Source of the DNA: Lachnospiraceae bacterium
Lineage (GTDB): Bacteria; Bacillota_A; Clostridia; Lachnospirales; Lachnospiraceae
Reading direction: 5' to 3'
DNA length: 36,251 nt
Assembly: GCA_021770615.1 (NCBI GenBank)
Contig: JAETQR010000037.1
Coordinates: 1-36,251, forward strand
Shown here: in pieces, positions 1-7,967 of the stretch
How positions within the stretch are numbered: position 1 is the stretch's first letter
Layout: each line of letters starts with the position of its first letter
Program-made: the position numbers and the translations under genes
Notes under the pieces: model-generated
What the model saw: only the letters and a program-made list of their open reading frames with translations
What the model was told of the DNA's origin: nothing
Databases searched by the model: none

Positions 1-81
1 GTTAAGTTCAAAGTCAACCTTTTTAAGTTTGACAGGGGCAGTCTGCGCTTTTTTGGCTACCTGAAAGGTTATGTTTCATAG
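1..81 (+). CDS. 3' end of an unidentified gene (partial)
   Basis: Frame 1 is open from the first base of the window and ends at a TAG at 79-81, giving the last 26 codons of a protein rich in Phe, Lys and Gly (ending FGYLKGYVS). The following gene begins inside it at position 71, an 11-base overlap typical of translationally coupled operon genes, which supports this frame being real coding sequence. Too little remains to name the product. Confidence 0.5.
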   Translation, partial: VKFKVNLFKFDRGSLRFFGYLKGYVS

Positions 82-481
82 TAATAGGGAGAAATGGAAA
101 GAAATAGCGGATATATTTTCCTACGAGGAGAGGGAAGAGATTATTTTCCTGTTGGAGAGGATCGCCTGGAAACGGGAGGTCAGAGTAGTAGAATTGGATA
201 TTCCGGCTAAGATAAATGAGGAGATACGGATCGTGGAAGGAACACTAGAGGCTACGCAAGGGTACAAGACCTTGACTGGAGATTATCTTTTTGATGTAAA
301 TGGCGTTATGACGAAGGAGCAGGTGAAAGCCATTTATCTTGCATTGGAAAGAAAGTATGCTGAAAATATGGAGGGAACAGTAAGGATTCCAAGAGAACTG
401 CTAATTCCCCATAGTGTGATGAAAGAGTATATATTGCCTATTTTAGAAAAGAAGAAAGATGTTTGTTTGGAGATTATATAA
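71..481 (+). CDS. Hypothetical protein, 136 aa
   Basis: I do not recognise this protein. It is a soluble-looking, charged, mixed helix/strand sequence without a signal peptide, membrane segment, cysteine cluster or obvious catalytic motif. The ATG at 71 has AAAGG at 64-68 just upstream and overlaps the end of the preceding gene by 11 bases, which argues for translational coupling and a functional link with that truncated gene. It lies at the edge of an AT-rich islet with other small unrecognised ORFs. A role as a small accessory partner, for instance in a toxin-immunity neighbourhood, is possible but only inferred from context. Confidence 0.6.
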   Translation: MFHSNREKWKEIADIFSYEEREEIIFLLERIAWKREVRVVELDIPAKINEEIRIVEGTLEATQGYKTLTGDYLFDVNGVMTKEQVKAIYLALERKYAENMEGTVRIPRELLIPHSVMKEYILPILEKKKDVCLEII

Positions 482-542
482 AGAGATCCGAGTAAGTGCG
501 TGATGTATATGGAATTGAAAATAACAGAAATGAAAATGTACT

Positions 543-722
543 ATGGGATATGCTTCATCTGAACGCGTATATAAGGAGCGCTATACCGGGGCTGGAGGAT
601 TTCATGGGACTAATGACGCTGGAGAAGTAGGCGGACCGGAGCCTGTTAGGGATGCCGAAACCGTTTCTGACTTAATAACTAATAGAACAGATAATACAAG
701 GGTTACCGAAGTAAATAGATAG
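543..722 (+). pseudogene. Probable gene relic, 59 codons, Gly-rich
   Basis: An open frame from an ATG at 543 to TAG at 720-722 encodes a hydrophilic, Gly/Asn/Glu-rich peptide (including TGAGGFHGTNDAGEVGG). There is no ribosome site before the ATG and an in-frame TGA lies just upstream at 531-533, so it looks like the surviving C-terminal end of a longer gene rather than an expressed protein. Its position directly before a small orphan ORF is how the tail of a polymorphic toxin sits before its immunity gene, but the sequence alone does not prove that. Confidence 0.3.
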
Positions 723-736
723 CAGGAGGCGTAATT

Positions 737-1210
737 ATGGACTATAGGCAAAATTTGCAGGAGGCTTTGGACAAAAATAAATTACGTGAATTTTTAGAAG
801 GAACCTATCCATATAATATTGAAAATTCTCAATATACGCCAAGGTTAGAACCTACAAATATAAGTGTGGTATTATCGAAAGCAATTTATAAAGAATATGT
901 TGAGAATCCATGCATTAAAAATATATTTGAAAATACTTTGATGGAAATGCTTGGTGGAAGTGCATTTGAAATATATACTGTGGTTCTTTATATTATGAGT
1001 GAGCTTTTTAAAGAAAAAAACGGTATTGCCCCTTTTCAATTAGATATGGAAAGGTTGTTATCAAAATTACAACATATAGTACCAAATATAAAAGAAGAAT
1101 TGCAAAATGGAATATCGAATGGAGAAGGTTATTCAAATATAAATGCGTGGAATGATATAAAGCGTTACAATAGGTTATGTGAGGAGGAATACGGATTCCA
1201 GTTATTTTAA
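737..1210 (+). CDS. Hypothetical protein, 157 aa; possible immunity protein
   Basis: I do not recognise the family. The ATG at 737 has a clear AGGAGG ribosome site at 723-728. The product is soluble, acidic to neutral and mostly helical by composition, with no transmembrane segment or Cys pair. Base composition is visibly more AT-rich than the core genes from 2892 onward. It immediately follows a Gly-rich gene relic (543-722), and this order (toxin tail, then a small soluble ORF) is characteristic of orphan immunity genes in polymorphic-toxin loci of Firmicutes. That role is inferred from layout only. Confidence 0.55.
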   Translation: MDYRQNLQEALDKNKLREFLEGTYPYNIENSQYTPRLEPTNISVVLSKAIYKEYVENPCIKNIFENTLMEMLGGSAFEIYTVVLYIMSELFKEKNGIAPFQLDMERLLSKLQHIVPNIKEELQNGISNGEGYSNINAWNDIKRYNRLCEEEYGFQLF

Positions 1211-1526
1211 AACAGGTATTAAAGCTTGTTTGTGAAAACAAAGAAACGGAGGAAATGTCAGGAATACGATTTCGCCATTCTTAGGCAAGTGATACAATGC
1301 AGTAAGAAGCAGGGAGATTTTAAGAAGAAATAGTTGATCCAGATATTGGAAAATGGAAATATCAAAAACCAGAGGAAACAAATCTATCTGTGGGATGAGA
1401 ATGTGGCAAGGGTCTATGAAGAACGGGGAGGGAGTCATGAGATGGCTCATCTGAAAAAATATAAAGGCGGAGTTTATATTATTAAAATTAAAGATGAAAT
1501 ATGTGAAGGGAAGTGTCCGAATTAAG
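1211..1526 (+). other. Gene-poor stretch with degenerate coding traces
   Basis: These roughly 315 bases hold no convincing gene. A short frame from a TTG at 1334 to TAA at 1523-1525 (63 codons) has no ribosome site at the expected distance. Short peptide-like stretches appear in different frames (for example HEMAHLKKYKGG at about 1437-1472), as expected of a decayed gene tail. I see no tRNA, repeat array or terminator with a T-run here. Confidence 0.35.
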
Positions 1527-1985
1527 ATGAAAAATAAAAAAATTTACTATTTATTAATTTTTATATTTATTATTATAGGAATTGTATTATATGGGCAGAT
1601 GAAAAAATATAAAGCTGTAAAAGAAGAACAGAGTAGACAAGAAAGAATAAAAAAACATATGCCAGAGGTAGCACCTCTGATAAGACGCGCACAAAAAGTT
1701 ATGCAAGGTGAAATAATAATAGAAGATGAAACAGATTATTTAAAGAGATATAATTTTAATCCGGATGTATATAAAGGTGTTGAAGAATTAGATGCGGAAA
1801 TCACAATTATGGATATAGTTATTAAGGAAAACGAGGGATATATTGATGTCCGGTATCTGATTACAAGAAAAAATCAAGATGGAAAGGATATAAGCTGGGG
1901 CGGAGATGATGTGAGATGGTCAATAGTAAAGAATGGATATGAATGGGAAATTATAGATTGCCAAGCAATGGATTTTTATCAATGA
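1527..1985 (+). CDS. Hypothetical membrane-anchored protein, 152 aa
   Basis: An AT-rich gene encoding a short basic N-terminus (MKNKK), one strongly hydrophobic segment at about residues 6-22, and an extracytoplasmic domain of about 125 residues ending in strand-rich sequence (RYLITRKN, VRWSIVKNGYEWEII). The topology is that of a single-pass surface protein or uncleaved-signal protein. An ATG at 1494 is also in frame but would put eleven extra residues before the basic start; GGGAAG at 1508-1513 lies at a long distance from 1527, so the start is uncertain. I do not recognise the family. Small single-pass proteins of this kind are common beside LXG/polymorphic-toxin loci, but that is context only. 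Confidence 0.55.
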   Translation: MKNKKIYYLLIFIFIIIGIVLYGQMKKYKAVKEEQSRQERIKKHMPEVAPLIRRAQKVMQGEIIIEDETDYLKRYNFNPDVYKGVEELDAEITIMDIVIKENEGYIDVRYLITRKNQDGKDISWGGDDVRWSIVKNGYEWEIIDCQAMDFYQ

Positions 1986-2056
1986 ACTTGAATTGGTCAA
2001 TTAAATATAAGTCGTGAAATAGTTTTTCCAATGAGTTACATTTGAGGGAAGGTAAT

Positions 2057-2698
2057 ATGTGGGGTGTGATAATGAATAAGAAAAAAGAGTGGATTGTTTA
2101 TAGTATTGTTTTAATTCAATCGCTTGTAATAAATGTAATTTATGCATATAGTCAGATAAATAAGTGGAATTTAATAGAACAGATGACATTATTTATATAT
2201 CCATTCTATAAAATATTGATAATTGGTTTGTCCGTTATTTCGTTCTTGATTTCAGCAATTTATTTTATTAAAAAATTTTTGAAAATTAAGAGATTTTATG
2301 TATGTATTCCGTTGCTAATTAGTGTGGTGTTTTTTATAACTGTACATATTTATTTTGGAGAGGAGCAGTTAATAGATTACAATTTTTATAAATATCAAGC
2401 AGAACGTGAAGAAATAATAAGACAGATTTTATTGGGTGATCTGCAACCGGACAATAGTGGAGTTATAAATTTGCCGGAAGAACTTCAGAACGAGGAAATG
2501 GCAAGGGGAGGTTATGTTTGTTATGTTACTTATTTATCAAAAAAAGGAATATACTTTTGTACATTCAGTGGTTTATTAGAAACCTCTTCGGGATATATGT
2601 ATTTGACAGATAGTGTTAATAGGATAGATGGGTCAGATGAGGAAATTGTAGTGATAAAAGAATATGAAAATGGCTGGTATTATTGTTCAACAAATTAA
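2057..2698 (+). CDS. Hypothetical membrane protein, 213 aa
   Basis: The protein has about three hydrophobic segments in its first 100 residues (near WIVYSIVLIQSLVINVIYAY, ILIIGLSVISFLISAIYFI and VCIPLLISVVFFITV), followed by a soluble C-terminal half of about 105 residues with several Cys and aromatic residues. The ATG at 2057 is preceded by GAGGGAAGG (2044-2052); an in-frame ATG at 2072 (MNKKKEW) is an alternative start that gives a more typical N-terminus. The DNA is very AT-rich compared with the genes downstream, suggesting acquisition. I do not recognise the family and assign no function. Confidence 0.55.
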   Translation: MWGVIMNKKKEWIVYSIVLIQSLVINVIYAYSQINKWNLIEQMTLFIYPFYKILIIGLSVISFLISAIYFIKKFLKIKRFYVCIPLLISVVFFITVHIYFGEEQLIDYNFYKYQAEREEIIRQILLGDLQPDNSGVINLPEELQNEEMARGGYVCYVTYLSKKGIYFCTFSGLLETSSGYMYLTDSVNRIDGSDEEIVVIKEYENGWYYCSTN

Positions 2699-2702
2699 AT
2701 AG

Positions 2703-2837
2703 TGTCTGCTGGAGGCAAAGCCAAACTATATGACCGTTCCTGCGGCTCTCAAAGAGCTTGAGATGATTGAAATGGTACGCTGTAACAATGAAATGTATCA
2801 TTGCCATCTCCTCCCAAACATGGTATATTTAACTTAG
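2703..2837 (+). pseudogene. Probable C-terminal remnant of a transposase
   Basis: A frame open from after the TAG at 2700-2702 to a TAG at 2835-2837 encodes about 44 residues including TVPAALKELEMIEMVR and NNEMYH. From memory this resembles the C-terminal tails of DDE transposases of the IS1634/IS4 type in Firmicutes, which end in a Pro-x-x-L-x-x-LE helix before a conserved aromatic-His motif. No transposase core or terminal inverted repeats were found around it. The identification is tentative. Confidence 0.35.
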
Positions 2838-2891
2838 ATTTTTGTGGTTTTGTACAAAAATATGAAAAAAGAATGTTAGGGAGTGGTCAAA

Positions 2892-4574
2892 ATGTATCAG
2901 GAAGAGTATAAGCGCTGGATGGCGGCAGATCTGGAGGATGCGGATCTTAAGCCGGAACTGTGGAAGATCAAAGACAATGATGATGAGATTAAGGAGCGTT
3001 TTGCAGTTGCCCTGAAGTTTGGGACAGCAGGACTTCGCGGAGTATTAGGGGCGGGGACAAACCGTATGAATATTTACGTTGTCCGCCAGGCAACGCAGGG
3101 GCTTGCCAACTGGGTGAAGACACAGGGGGGCAGCCAGACGGTGGCGATCAGCTATGACAGCCGCTTAAAGAGTGATATATTTGCCAAGACGGCGGCAGGC
3201 GTGCTGGCAGCTAACGGGATCCATGTAAGGATCTACGATGCGCTGATGCCGGTACCGGCTCTTTCTTTTGCGACACGGTACTATAAATGTAACGCAGGAG
3301 TCATGGTCACAGCATCCCATAATCCGGCAAAATATAACGGCTACAAGGCTTATGGCCCGGACGGATGCCAGATGACGGATGATGCGGCGGCAATCGTATA
3401 TGAGGAGATCCAGAAGACAGATGTTCTTACAGGGGCAAAATTCCTTTCCTTTGCAGAGGGCGTAGAGAGGGGTCTGATCCGGTTTGTGGGGGATGATTGT
3501 AAGAAAGCCCTCTATGAAGCGATCGAGTCCTATCAGGTGCGTCCGGGGCTCTGTAAGACCGCCGGACTGAAATTAGTGTACAGCCCGTTAAATGGTGCGG
3601 GATTGGTTCCTGTAACACAGATCTTAAAGGATATCGGTGTCACCGATGTCACCATCGTTCCGGATCAGGAGTATCCGAACGGATATTTTACGACCTGTAG
3701 TTATCCGAACCCGGAGATTTTTGAGGCTCTGGAGCAGGGTCTGAACCTGGCCAAAGAGACTGGCGCGGATCTGATGCTGGCTACAGATCCGGATGCGGAC
3801 CGTGTGGGGATCGCAATGAAATGCCCGGACGGTTCTTATGAGCTTGTAAGCGGTAATGAAGTGGGGGTTCTGCTTCTTGATTATATCTGTGCAGGGCGCA
3901 GGGAAAAAGGAACCATGCCGGAGCGGCCGATCGCTGTCAAATCGATTGTATCCACTCCGCTGGCAGACGCAGTTGCCGAACATTATGGTGTTGAGCTGCG
4001 GAACGTGCTGACCGGCTTCAAGTGGATCGGTGATCAGATCGCACAGCTGGAGGAGGCCGGTGAGGTAGAGCGCTTTATCTTTGGGTTTGAGGAGAGTTAC
4101 GGTTACCTGGCAGGACCGTATGTGCGTGACAAGGACGCGGTGATCGGTTCTATGCTGATCTGCGAGATGGCCGCGTACTACAGGAGCATCGGAAGTTCTC
4201 TGAAACAGAGGATGGAAGAGATCTATGAACAATATGGACGTTACCTGAATAAAGTGGACAGCTTTGAATTCCCGGGCTTAAGCGGAATGGATAAGATGGC
4301 TGGGATCATGCAGGGGCTGCGCGAGAAGCCGTTGACAGAGATTGCCGGAGTTAAGGTCGTGCAGGCTGTTGATTACCAGAAGACAGAAGAGACAGGGCTT
4401 CCGGCGGCAAATGTGCTGATCTACAGGCTGGAAAACGGAGCGACGACGATCATCCGTCCATCCGGTACAGAGCCGAAGATTAAGATTTACTATACCACGC
4501 TGGGCAAGGATCTTGCAGAGGCACAGGCGCAGAAGGATCAGCTGGCCGAAGGATTGGAGCCGATCCTTGGGTAG
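2892..4574 (+). CDS. Phospho-sugar mutase (phosphoglucomutase/phosphomannomutase), 560 aa
   Basis: An alpha-D-phosphohexomutase that interconverts hexose-1- and hexose-6-phosphate, here most likely glucose-1-phosphate and glucose-6-phosphate, feeding ADP-glucose synthesis (glgC/glgD at 18769-21158) and cell-wall sugars. All four family signatures are visible: FGTAGLRG at 43-50; the catalytic phosphoserine loop TASHNP at 140-145 (Ser142); the Mg-binding loop DPDADR at 299-304; the substrate loop FGFEESYGYL near 397-406; and the phosphate-binding RPSGTEP at 522-528. The length of about 560 aa fits the PgcA/PGM2-like branch rather than the roughly 450-aa GlmM. The ATG at 2892 is preferred over a GTG at 2883 because AGGGAG (2877-2882) is spaced 9 bases from it. 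The gene appears monocistronic and ends at a strong terminator. Confidence 0.95.
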   Translation: MYQEEYKRWMAADLEDADLKPELWKIKDNDDEIKERFAVALKFGTAGLRGVLGAGTNRMNIYVVRQATQGLANWVKTQGGSQTVAISYDSRLKSDIFAKTAAGVLAANGIHVRIYDALMPVPALSFATRYYKCNAGVMVTASHNPAKYNGYKAYGPDGCQMTDDAAAIVYEEIQKTDVLTGAKFLSFAEGVERGLIRFVGDDCKKALYEAIESYQVRPGLCKTAGLKLVYSPLNGAGLVPVTQILKDIGVTDVTIVPDQEYPNGYFTTCSYPNPEIFEALEQGLNLAKETGADLMLATDPDADRVGIAMKCPDGSYELVSGNEVGVLLLDYICAGRREKGTMPERPIAVKSIVSTPLADAVAEHYGVELRNVLTGFKWIGDQIAQLEEAGEVERFIFGFEESYGYLAGPYVRDKDAVIGSMLICEMAAYYRSIGSSLKQRMEEIYEQYGRYLNKVDSFEFPGLSGMDKMAGIMQGLREKPLTEIAGVKVVQAVDYQKTEETGLPAANVLIYRLENGATTIIRPSGTEPKIKIYYTTLGKDLAEAQAQKDQLAEGLEPILG

Positions 4575-4588
4575 ACCGGACAAATAAT

Positions 4589-4636
4589 AAAAAGCCGTAA
4601 ATGCAAATGGCTATCCGCCTGCATTTACGGCTTTTT
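4589..4636. terminator. Bidirectional rho-independent terminator
   Basis: The 16-base arm AAAAAGCCGTAAATGC (4589-4604) is perfectly complementary to 4621-4636, with a 16-base loop. The arms end in A5 on one side and T5 on the other, so the hairpin works in both directions. It serves the convergent mutase gene (+) and DUF4956 gene (-). Confidence 0.93.
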
Positions 4637-4695
4637 GAGTTTTTAGCGCCGAAAACAGAAGTACAATATTTCGCCTTCATAAAGGGGCTTATGCT

Positions 4696-5361
4696 CTAAG
4701 CCATGTAATCGCCTGAGAATTCAACTAACACAGCACTTTTCACGCCTTCGATTCCTGATAGAGCATCCACAAAGGAGGTATCCCCCTCATCAAGCTTCAT
4801 TTCGTAAGTGAGCTCCGTATAATCCTTATCGACGGTTTTATTTTTCAGAGTTTTTTTTCTGGATTTCATTTCTTTTTCGACCGCCTCCGATGCTGTATCC
4901 AGATATTTAATGACCAGAAGATATTGATGCCTCCCAACTCTGCATTTTACCAGCACGATAAAAATGACAGCGATAAACACGGTTCCGGACAGAGATATGA
5001 TATACAGTCCTGCCCCGCAGGTTACGCCTACCGCTACCGTCCAGAACAGAAAGCCCACATCCAGGGGGTCTTTTACCGCTGTACGGTATCTGACGATTGA
5101 CAGCGCACCTACCATACCTAAAGAAAGCACTACATTGGAACTGATTACGATCACGATAAAACAAGTGACCAGACTGGTCATAACGAGTAAAATATTAAAA
5201 TTATTGTTATAAATTACGCCTCTGTAATATTTCCGGTAGACTGTAAATACGATCATACCGCAGATAAACGCGGCCAGCATAGATAAAGCAAAGTTTTCAA
5301 GCGTAAGTATCCCTGCTTCTTCCAAAAAACTTTTTTTAAAGACATCTGCAAACGTAGTCAT
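4696..5361 (-). CDS. DUF4956-family membrane protein, 221 aa
   Basis: An integral membrane protein with about four hydrophobic segments between residues 25 and 140, followed by a soluble C-terminal domain of about 80 residues. The central region (GMVGALSIVRYRTAVKDP) is what I recognise as the DUF4956 signature; the biochemical role is not established. Its ATG abuts the stop codon of the VTC-domain gene (TAA at 5364-5362, ATG at 5361-5359) and its ribosome site AAAGGGGG lies inside that gene, so the two are translationally coupled. It is the last gene of a cotH / VTC / DUF4956 operon. A channel or scaffold for a polymer made by its neighbour is a reasonable inference but unproven. Confidence 0.85.
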   Translation of the reverse strand: MTTFADVFKKSFLEEAGILTLENFALSMLAAFICGMIVFTVYRKYYRGVIYNNNFNILLVMTSLVTCFIVIVISSNVVLSLGMVGALSIVRYRTAVKDPLDVGFLFWTVAVGVTCGAGLYIISLSGTVFIAVIFIVLVKCRVGRHQYLLVIKYLDTASEAVEKEMKSRKKTLKNKTVDKDYTELTYEMKLDEGDTSFVDALSGIEGVKSAVLVEFSGDYMA

Positions 5362-6060
5362 TTAGATATACCCCCTTTTCGCATCTGAGCACATTACATA
5401 TTTAGAAATCGCACATTGGTTTGCCGTTACAGAACGGAGCATCTGTATTACCGCATCGGGTAGATATTCATCAAATTTTACTTCTATAATTACCATTTCC
5501 TTCTCCAATGCCCGACGGACACTGTAATGCTCCGAAAATATATCGGATTCACCGACGGAAAACGATATGTCCTTATCAAAGGTAATCCGCGCATTTCCGG
5601 TTTGTAGGACATATGCTTCGCGAAGATATTCCACGGTTATAACAGGCTTTAAAAGGCGTGTACGGCGGGCGGCGTACAGTTCCTTCCCGAGGTCATTTTT
5701 ATCCAGGAGAAAATCATAGTTGCCCTTCAGGATGGCATTATACTCGCTCCGTTTGATTTCTTCACTTTCTTTTGCTATATAATCCCCATATTTCCGCTTG
5801 CATTCCAGGCGGATCAGCTTGTCCTCATGGTTATAGCACCGAATTCTGTATTTTTTTCGGAATTGGACGCCCGCTCTTTTTTCTTCCAACGCCGAACGAT
5901 AGATATCATCAAAATACAAACTACTGACCAAATAACTGCCGTCTTTCATATTCGGATCCGGCTTTGCAATCACCTGTAAGATATTACGTAGATGAAAGTA
6001 ATTACTTTCATTTATATAATACTTTATCTCATGTCTGATCGAGTGTCCTGAAAACCTCAT
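5362..6060 (-). CDS. VTC-domain polyphosphate polymerase-like protein, 232 aa
   Basis: This resembles the catalytic VTC domain (triphosphate-tunnel metalloenzyme fold) that in yeast Vtc4 polymerises phosphate from ATP. Tunnel-lining signatures are present in order: RHEIKYY at 9-15, SLYFDD at 47-52, KKYRIRCY at 69-76 with the basic KxRxR pattern, LECKRK at 85-90, ITFD at 159-162, IIEVKFDEYLPD at 191-202 and SKY at 219-221. There is no membrane segment and no SPX domain, so it is the bare catalytic module and would act in the cytoplasm at the membrane with its DUF4956 partner. Bacterial members are usually annotated polyphosphate polymerase domain-containing protein; the true product is not established. 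CotH lies 7 bases upstream in the same operon. Confidence 0.88.
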   Translation of the reverse strand: MRFSGHSIRHEIKYYINESNYFHLRNILQVIAKPDPNMKDGSYLVSSLYFDDIYRSALEEKRAGVQFRKKYRIRCYNHEDKLIRLECKRKYGDYIAKESEEIKRSEYNAILKGNYDFLLDKNDLGKELYAARRTRLLKPVITVEYLREAYVLQTGNARITFDKDISFSVGESDIFSEHYSVRRALEKEMVIIEVKFDEYLPDAVIQMLRSVTANQCAISKYVMCSDAKRGYI

Positions 6061-6067
6061 AAGTTCC

Positions 6068-7777
6068 TCACTGTTCTATTTCAAATTCCAGCAGGCCGTA
6101 TACGTTTACTTTCTTGCCATCCGGCAGCTGTCCGTTGAAATGCTCTAAATTAATCTGGATATGTCCCTTGCTGTCGATCGCTGATATCCGTACAAAATAA
6201 GTGCCCGGTTCCAGGCCGTCTTTCAAGATCCAGCTGGTTTCTTTAATATTTTCCTGACAGAATACCGTTTGATCCATTACAGCGTCATATACCTCGATCT
6301 TATAGGTGATGGGAAGTCCCTGATAGGAGTAGGATGGATCCCAGGCAAAACGCACGGAGTCGTCTTCCAGCTTTTCCGGCAAAGCCACAAACATAGGCGC
6401 CGGATAGAGAATGTTCTCATTATATATATCATAACATTTTAATATTCCGTCATAAAGATTATTCAGACGATCATCCAATTCTTCCGGCGATATTCGCATC
6501 TGCCCTATATCCGGCGGCGTCAGAAGCGTTTTCCTCAAAATACCTTTGTAGTAACTCACAAGCTCTGTCACTTTTTCTCTGGTGATGTATTTTTCCAGCA
6601 ATTCTTCCATTTTCCGCCGCAGCTTTTCTGTACTTCCGTCCAGCCTGAGGTATTTGCGATGTAATACGGATGCATATAATCCTTGCACGCTTTTTAGCGA
6701 AAGCCGGTGATTCCATGTATCCTTGTATTGTTCAAAATCTAATGCTCCGTCAAAGTCCCAGGGTAGAAAGTACCATTTATTCGAATGTGCTGGGCTGAAA
6801 ATAATATAATTATGACTTGTTATATCCTCATTTCCCATTAATAAATTAAATGCCAACCAGGTCAGATAATTGTCTTCATCAAAATAAGTATGGAACACCT
6901 CCTCAAAGTCCAGTGATGGGTCATTTACTGCTGTGAGCATTTCCAGCAGCTTCTTATGATTGTTGCCTGACTGTATTTTCAGCACGGTCTCGAATTCTTC
7001 TTTCCTGTACAAGGGATCGTCCACATTCCGGAGCTTGTCTGATGGCGAAAAAGTAAAATAATTCGCTTTATACATAACTGCATTTCCGTTCAGCCCTCTT
7101 TCCTTCAGGTAATCTTCATTCGGCTGTTCCACTTCTGTATAAAGTCCCTGATATTGAAATCCCTGCACAGCTTCCGGCAAAGAAGTATCTTTGATCCACA
7201 CTCTCATAAAATAGGTGCGGTAGCTGAAAATGTTGCTAATATCTGCCAGAAGATCCGTCTGCAGCTTTGCCGCGATTTTTGTTTCGTCCTGAGTATGCTT
7301 ATTAATATTCAAATTCGTCTGCCCAAAGAAAGGTTCTGCATTGTTTTCTAATTTAACTTTATAGCTTTTTTGATCGGCGACTCTTGTAGACGCTCCCCTC
7401 ACTCGTATGGTTGCATTTTTACAATTCAGATCTGTCTTTGAATCCGGAGTCTCTCCTTCTTTTACGATCTGAACATTACAATCCAGGATAGGGTTATAAT
7501 CCCGGTTCTCGTCTGTTATCAATGAGAAGGAAGAAAAATCGGCAACCGTCCCCTCATCATCCTTTGTAGGGAACACAGTGATGTAGGCGTCATAAATTTG
7601 ATTGTTCGCCTTATAAATCTCTTTATTTTCCTTTAATGTTCCGGCAGCTGTCCGTTTCCCTGAGTCGGCATACAGAATGGCAAACAGTGCAGCAGCTGCC
7701 AGTGTCATCAAAAAAAGAATTCTGTTTTTATGTATTCTGCTTCGTTTCATAAACGGGAAGGTCTCCTTGATTTCCAT
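6068..7777 (-). CDS. cotH: CotH-family atypical protein kinase, membrane-anchored, 569 aa
   Basis: CotH proteins are atypical kinases; in Bacillus subtilis CotH phosphorylates spore coat proteins. Visible here are a basic N-terminus with one hydrophobic anchor at about residues 20-37, a linker, and the CotH kinase domain: RGAS at 127-130 with a conserved Lys-rich strand after it (SYKVKLE), NINKHTQDETKIAAKL at 157-172, the catalytic WLAFNLLMGNEDITSHNY region at 307-324, and PWDFD at 339-343 (metal-binding Asp). The last 100 residues or so (from VALPEKLEDDSVRFAWDP) look like a fibronectin type III domain, suggesting an outward-facing wall or coat contact. The start is uncertain: Met10 at 7750 has AAGGAG 12 bases upstream and may be the true start. 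It is the first gene of the cotH-VTC-DUF4956 operon. Confidence 0.88.
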   Translation of the reverse strand: MEIKETFPFMKRSRIHKNRILFLMTLAAAALFAILYADSGKRTAAGTLKENKEIYKANNQIYDAYITVFPTKDDEGTVADFSSFSLITDENRDYNPILDCNVQIVKEGETPDSKTDLNCKNATIRVRGASTRVADQKSYKVKLENNAEPFFGQTNLNINKHTQDETKIAAKLQTDLLADISNIFSYRTYFMRVWIKDTSLPEAVQGFQYQGLYTEVEQPNEDYLKERGLNGNAVMYKANYFTFSPSDKLRNVDDPLYRKEEFETVLKIQSGNNHKKLLEMLTAVNDPSLDFEEVFHTYFDEDNYLTWLAFNLLMGNEDITSHNYIIFSPAHSNKWYFLPWDFDGALDFEQYKDTWNHRLSLKSVQGLYASVLHRKYLRLDGSTEKLRRKMEELLEKYITREKVTELVSYYKGILRKTLLTPPDIGQMRISPEELDDRLNNLYDGILKCYDIYNENILYPAPMFVALPEKLEDDSVRFAWDPSYSYQGLPITYKIEVYDAVMDQTVFCQENIKETSWILKDGLEPGTYFVRISAIDSKGHIQINLEHFNGQLPDGKKVNVYGLLEFEIEQ

Positions 7778-7816
7778 TTCAGGCGTCTTTTCCTGTAGAT
7801 GTTTCTATACTTTTTT

Positions 7817-7846
7817 AATATAGCATGCATGATACAAAGACTGCAA
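7817..7846 (-). promoter_or_regulatory. Probable sigma-A promoter of cotH operon
   Basis: On the minus strand TTGCAG (7846-7841), an 18-base spacer, and TATATT (7822-7817) preceded by TGC, an extended -10. It lies about 40 bases before the cotH start. No convincing sporulation-sigma match was seen here. Confidence 0.5.
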
Positions 7847-7892
7847 TAGATATTCCCGGATTTTCAGGAAACCTTTTAAATTCCCCTCAGAT

Positions 7893-7907
7893 GTGGTATA
7901 ATACCAC
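7893..7907 (+). promoter_or_regulatory. asnS promoter -10 inside a palindrome
   Basis: The -10 element TATAAT (7897-7902) is preceded by TGG, giving an extended -10; the -35 region is weak. The -10 sits in an odd-centred palindrome, GTGGTAT-A-ATACCAC. The asnS ATG follows at 7968. Confidence 0.6.
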
Positions 7908-7967
7908 AAAATGATGCCGGGGGCGAAAAGGTGCGTCCTGATTGGTAGAAGAAGGAGTATTACAGAC

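Noticed and set aside
1334..1525. 63-codon frame starting at TTG
   Set aside because: No ribosome site, weak start, and peptide-like fragments in several frames nearby; treated as decayed sequence.
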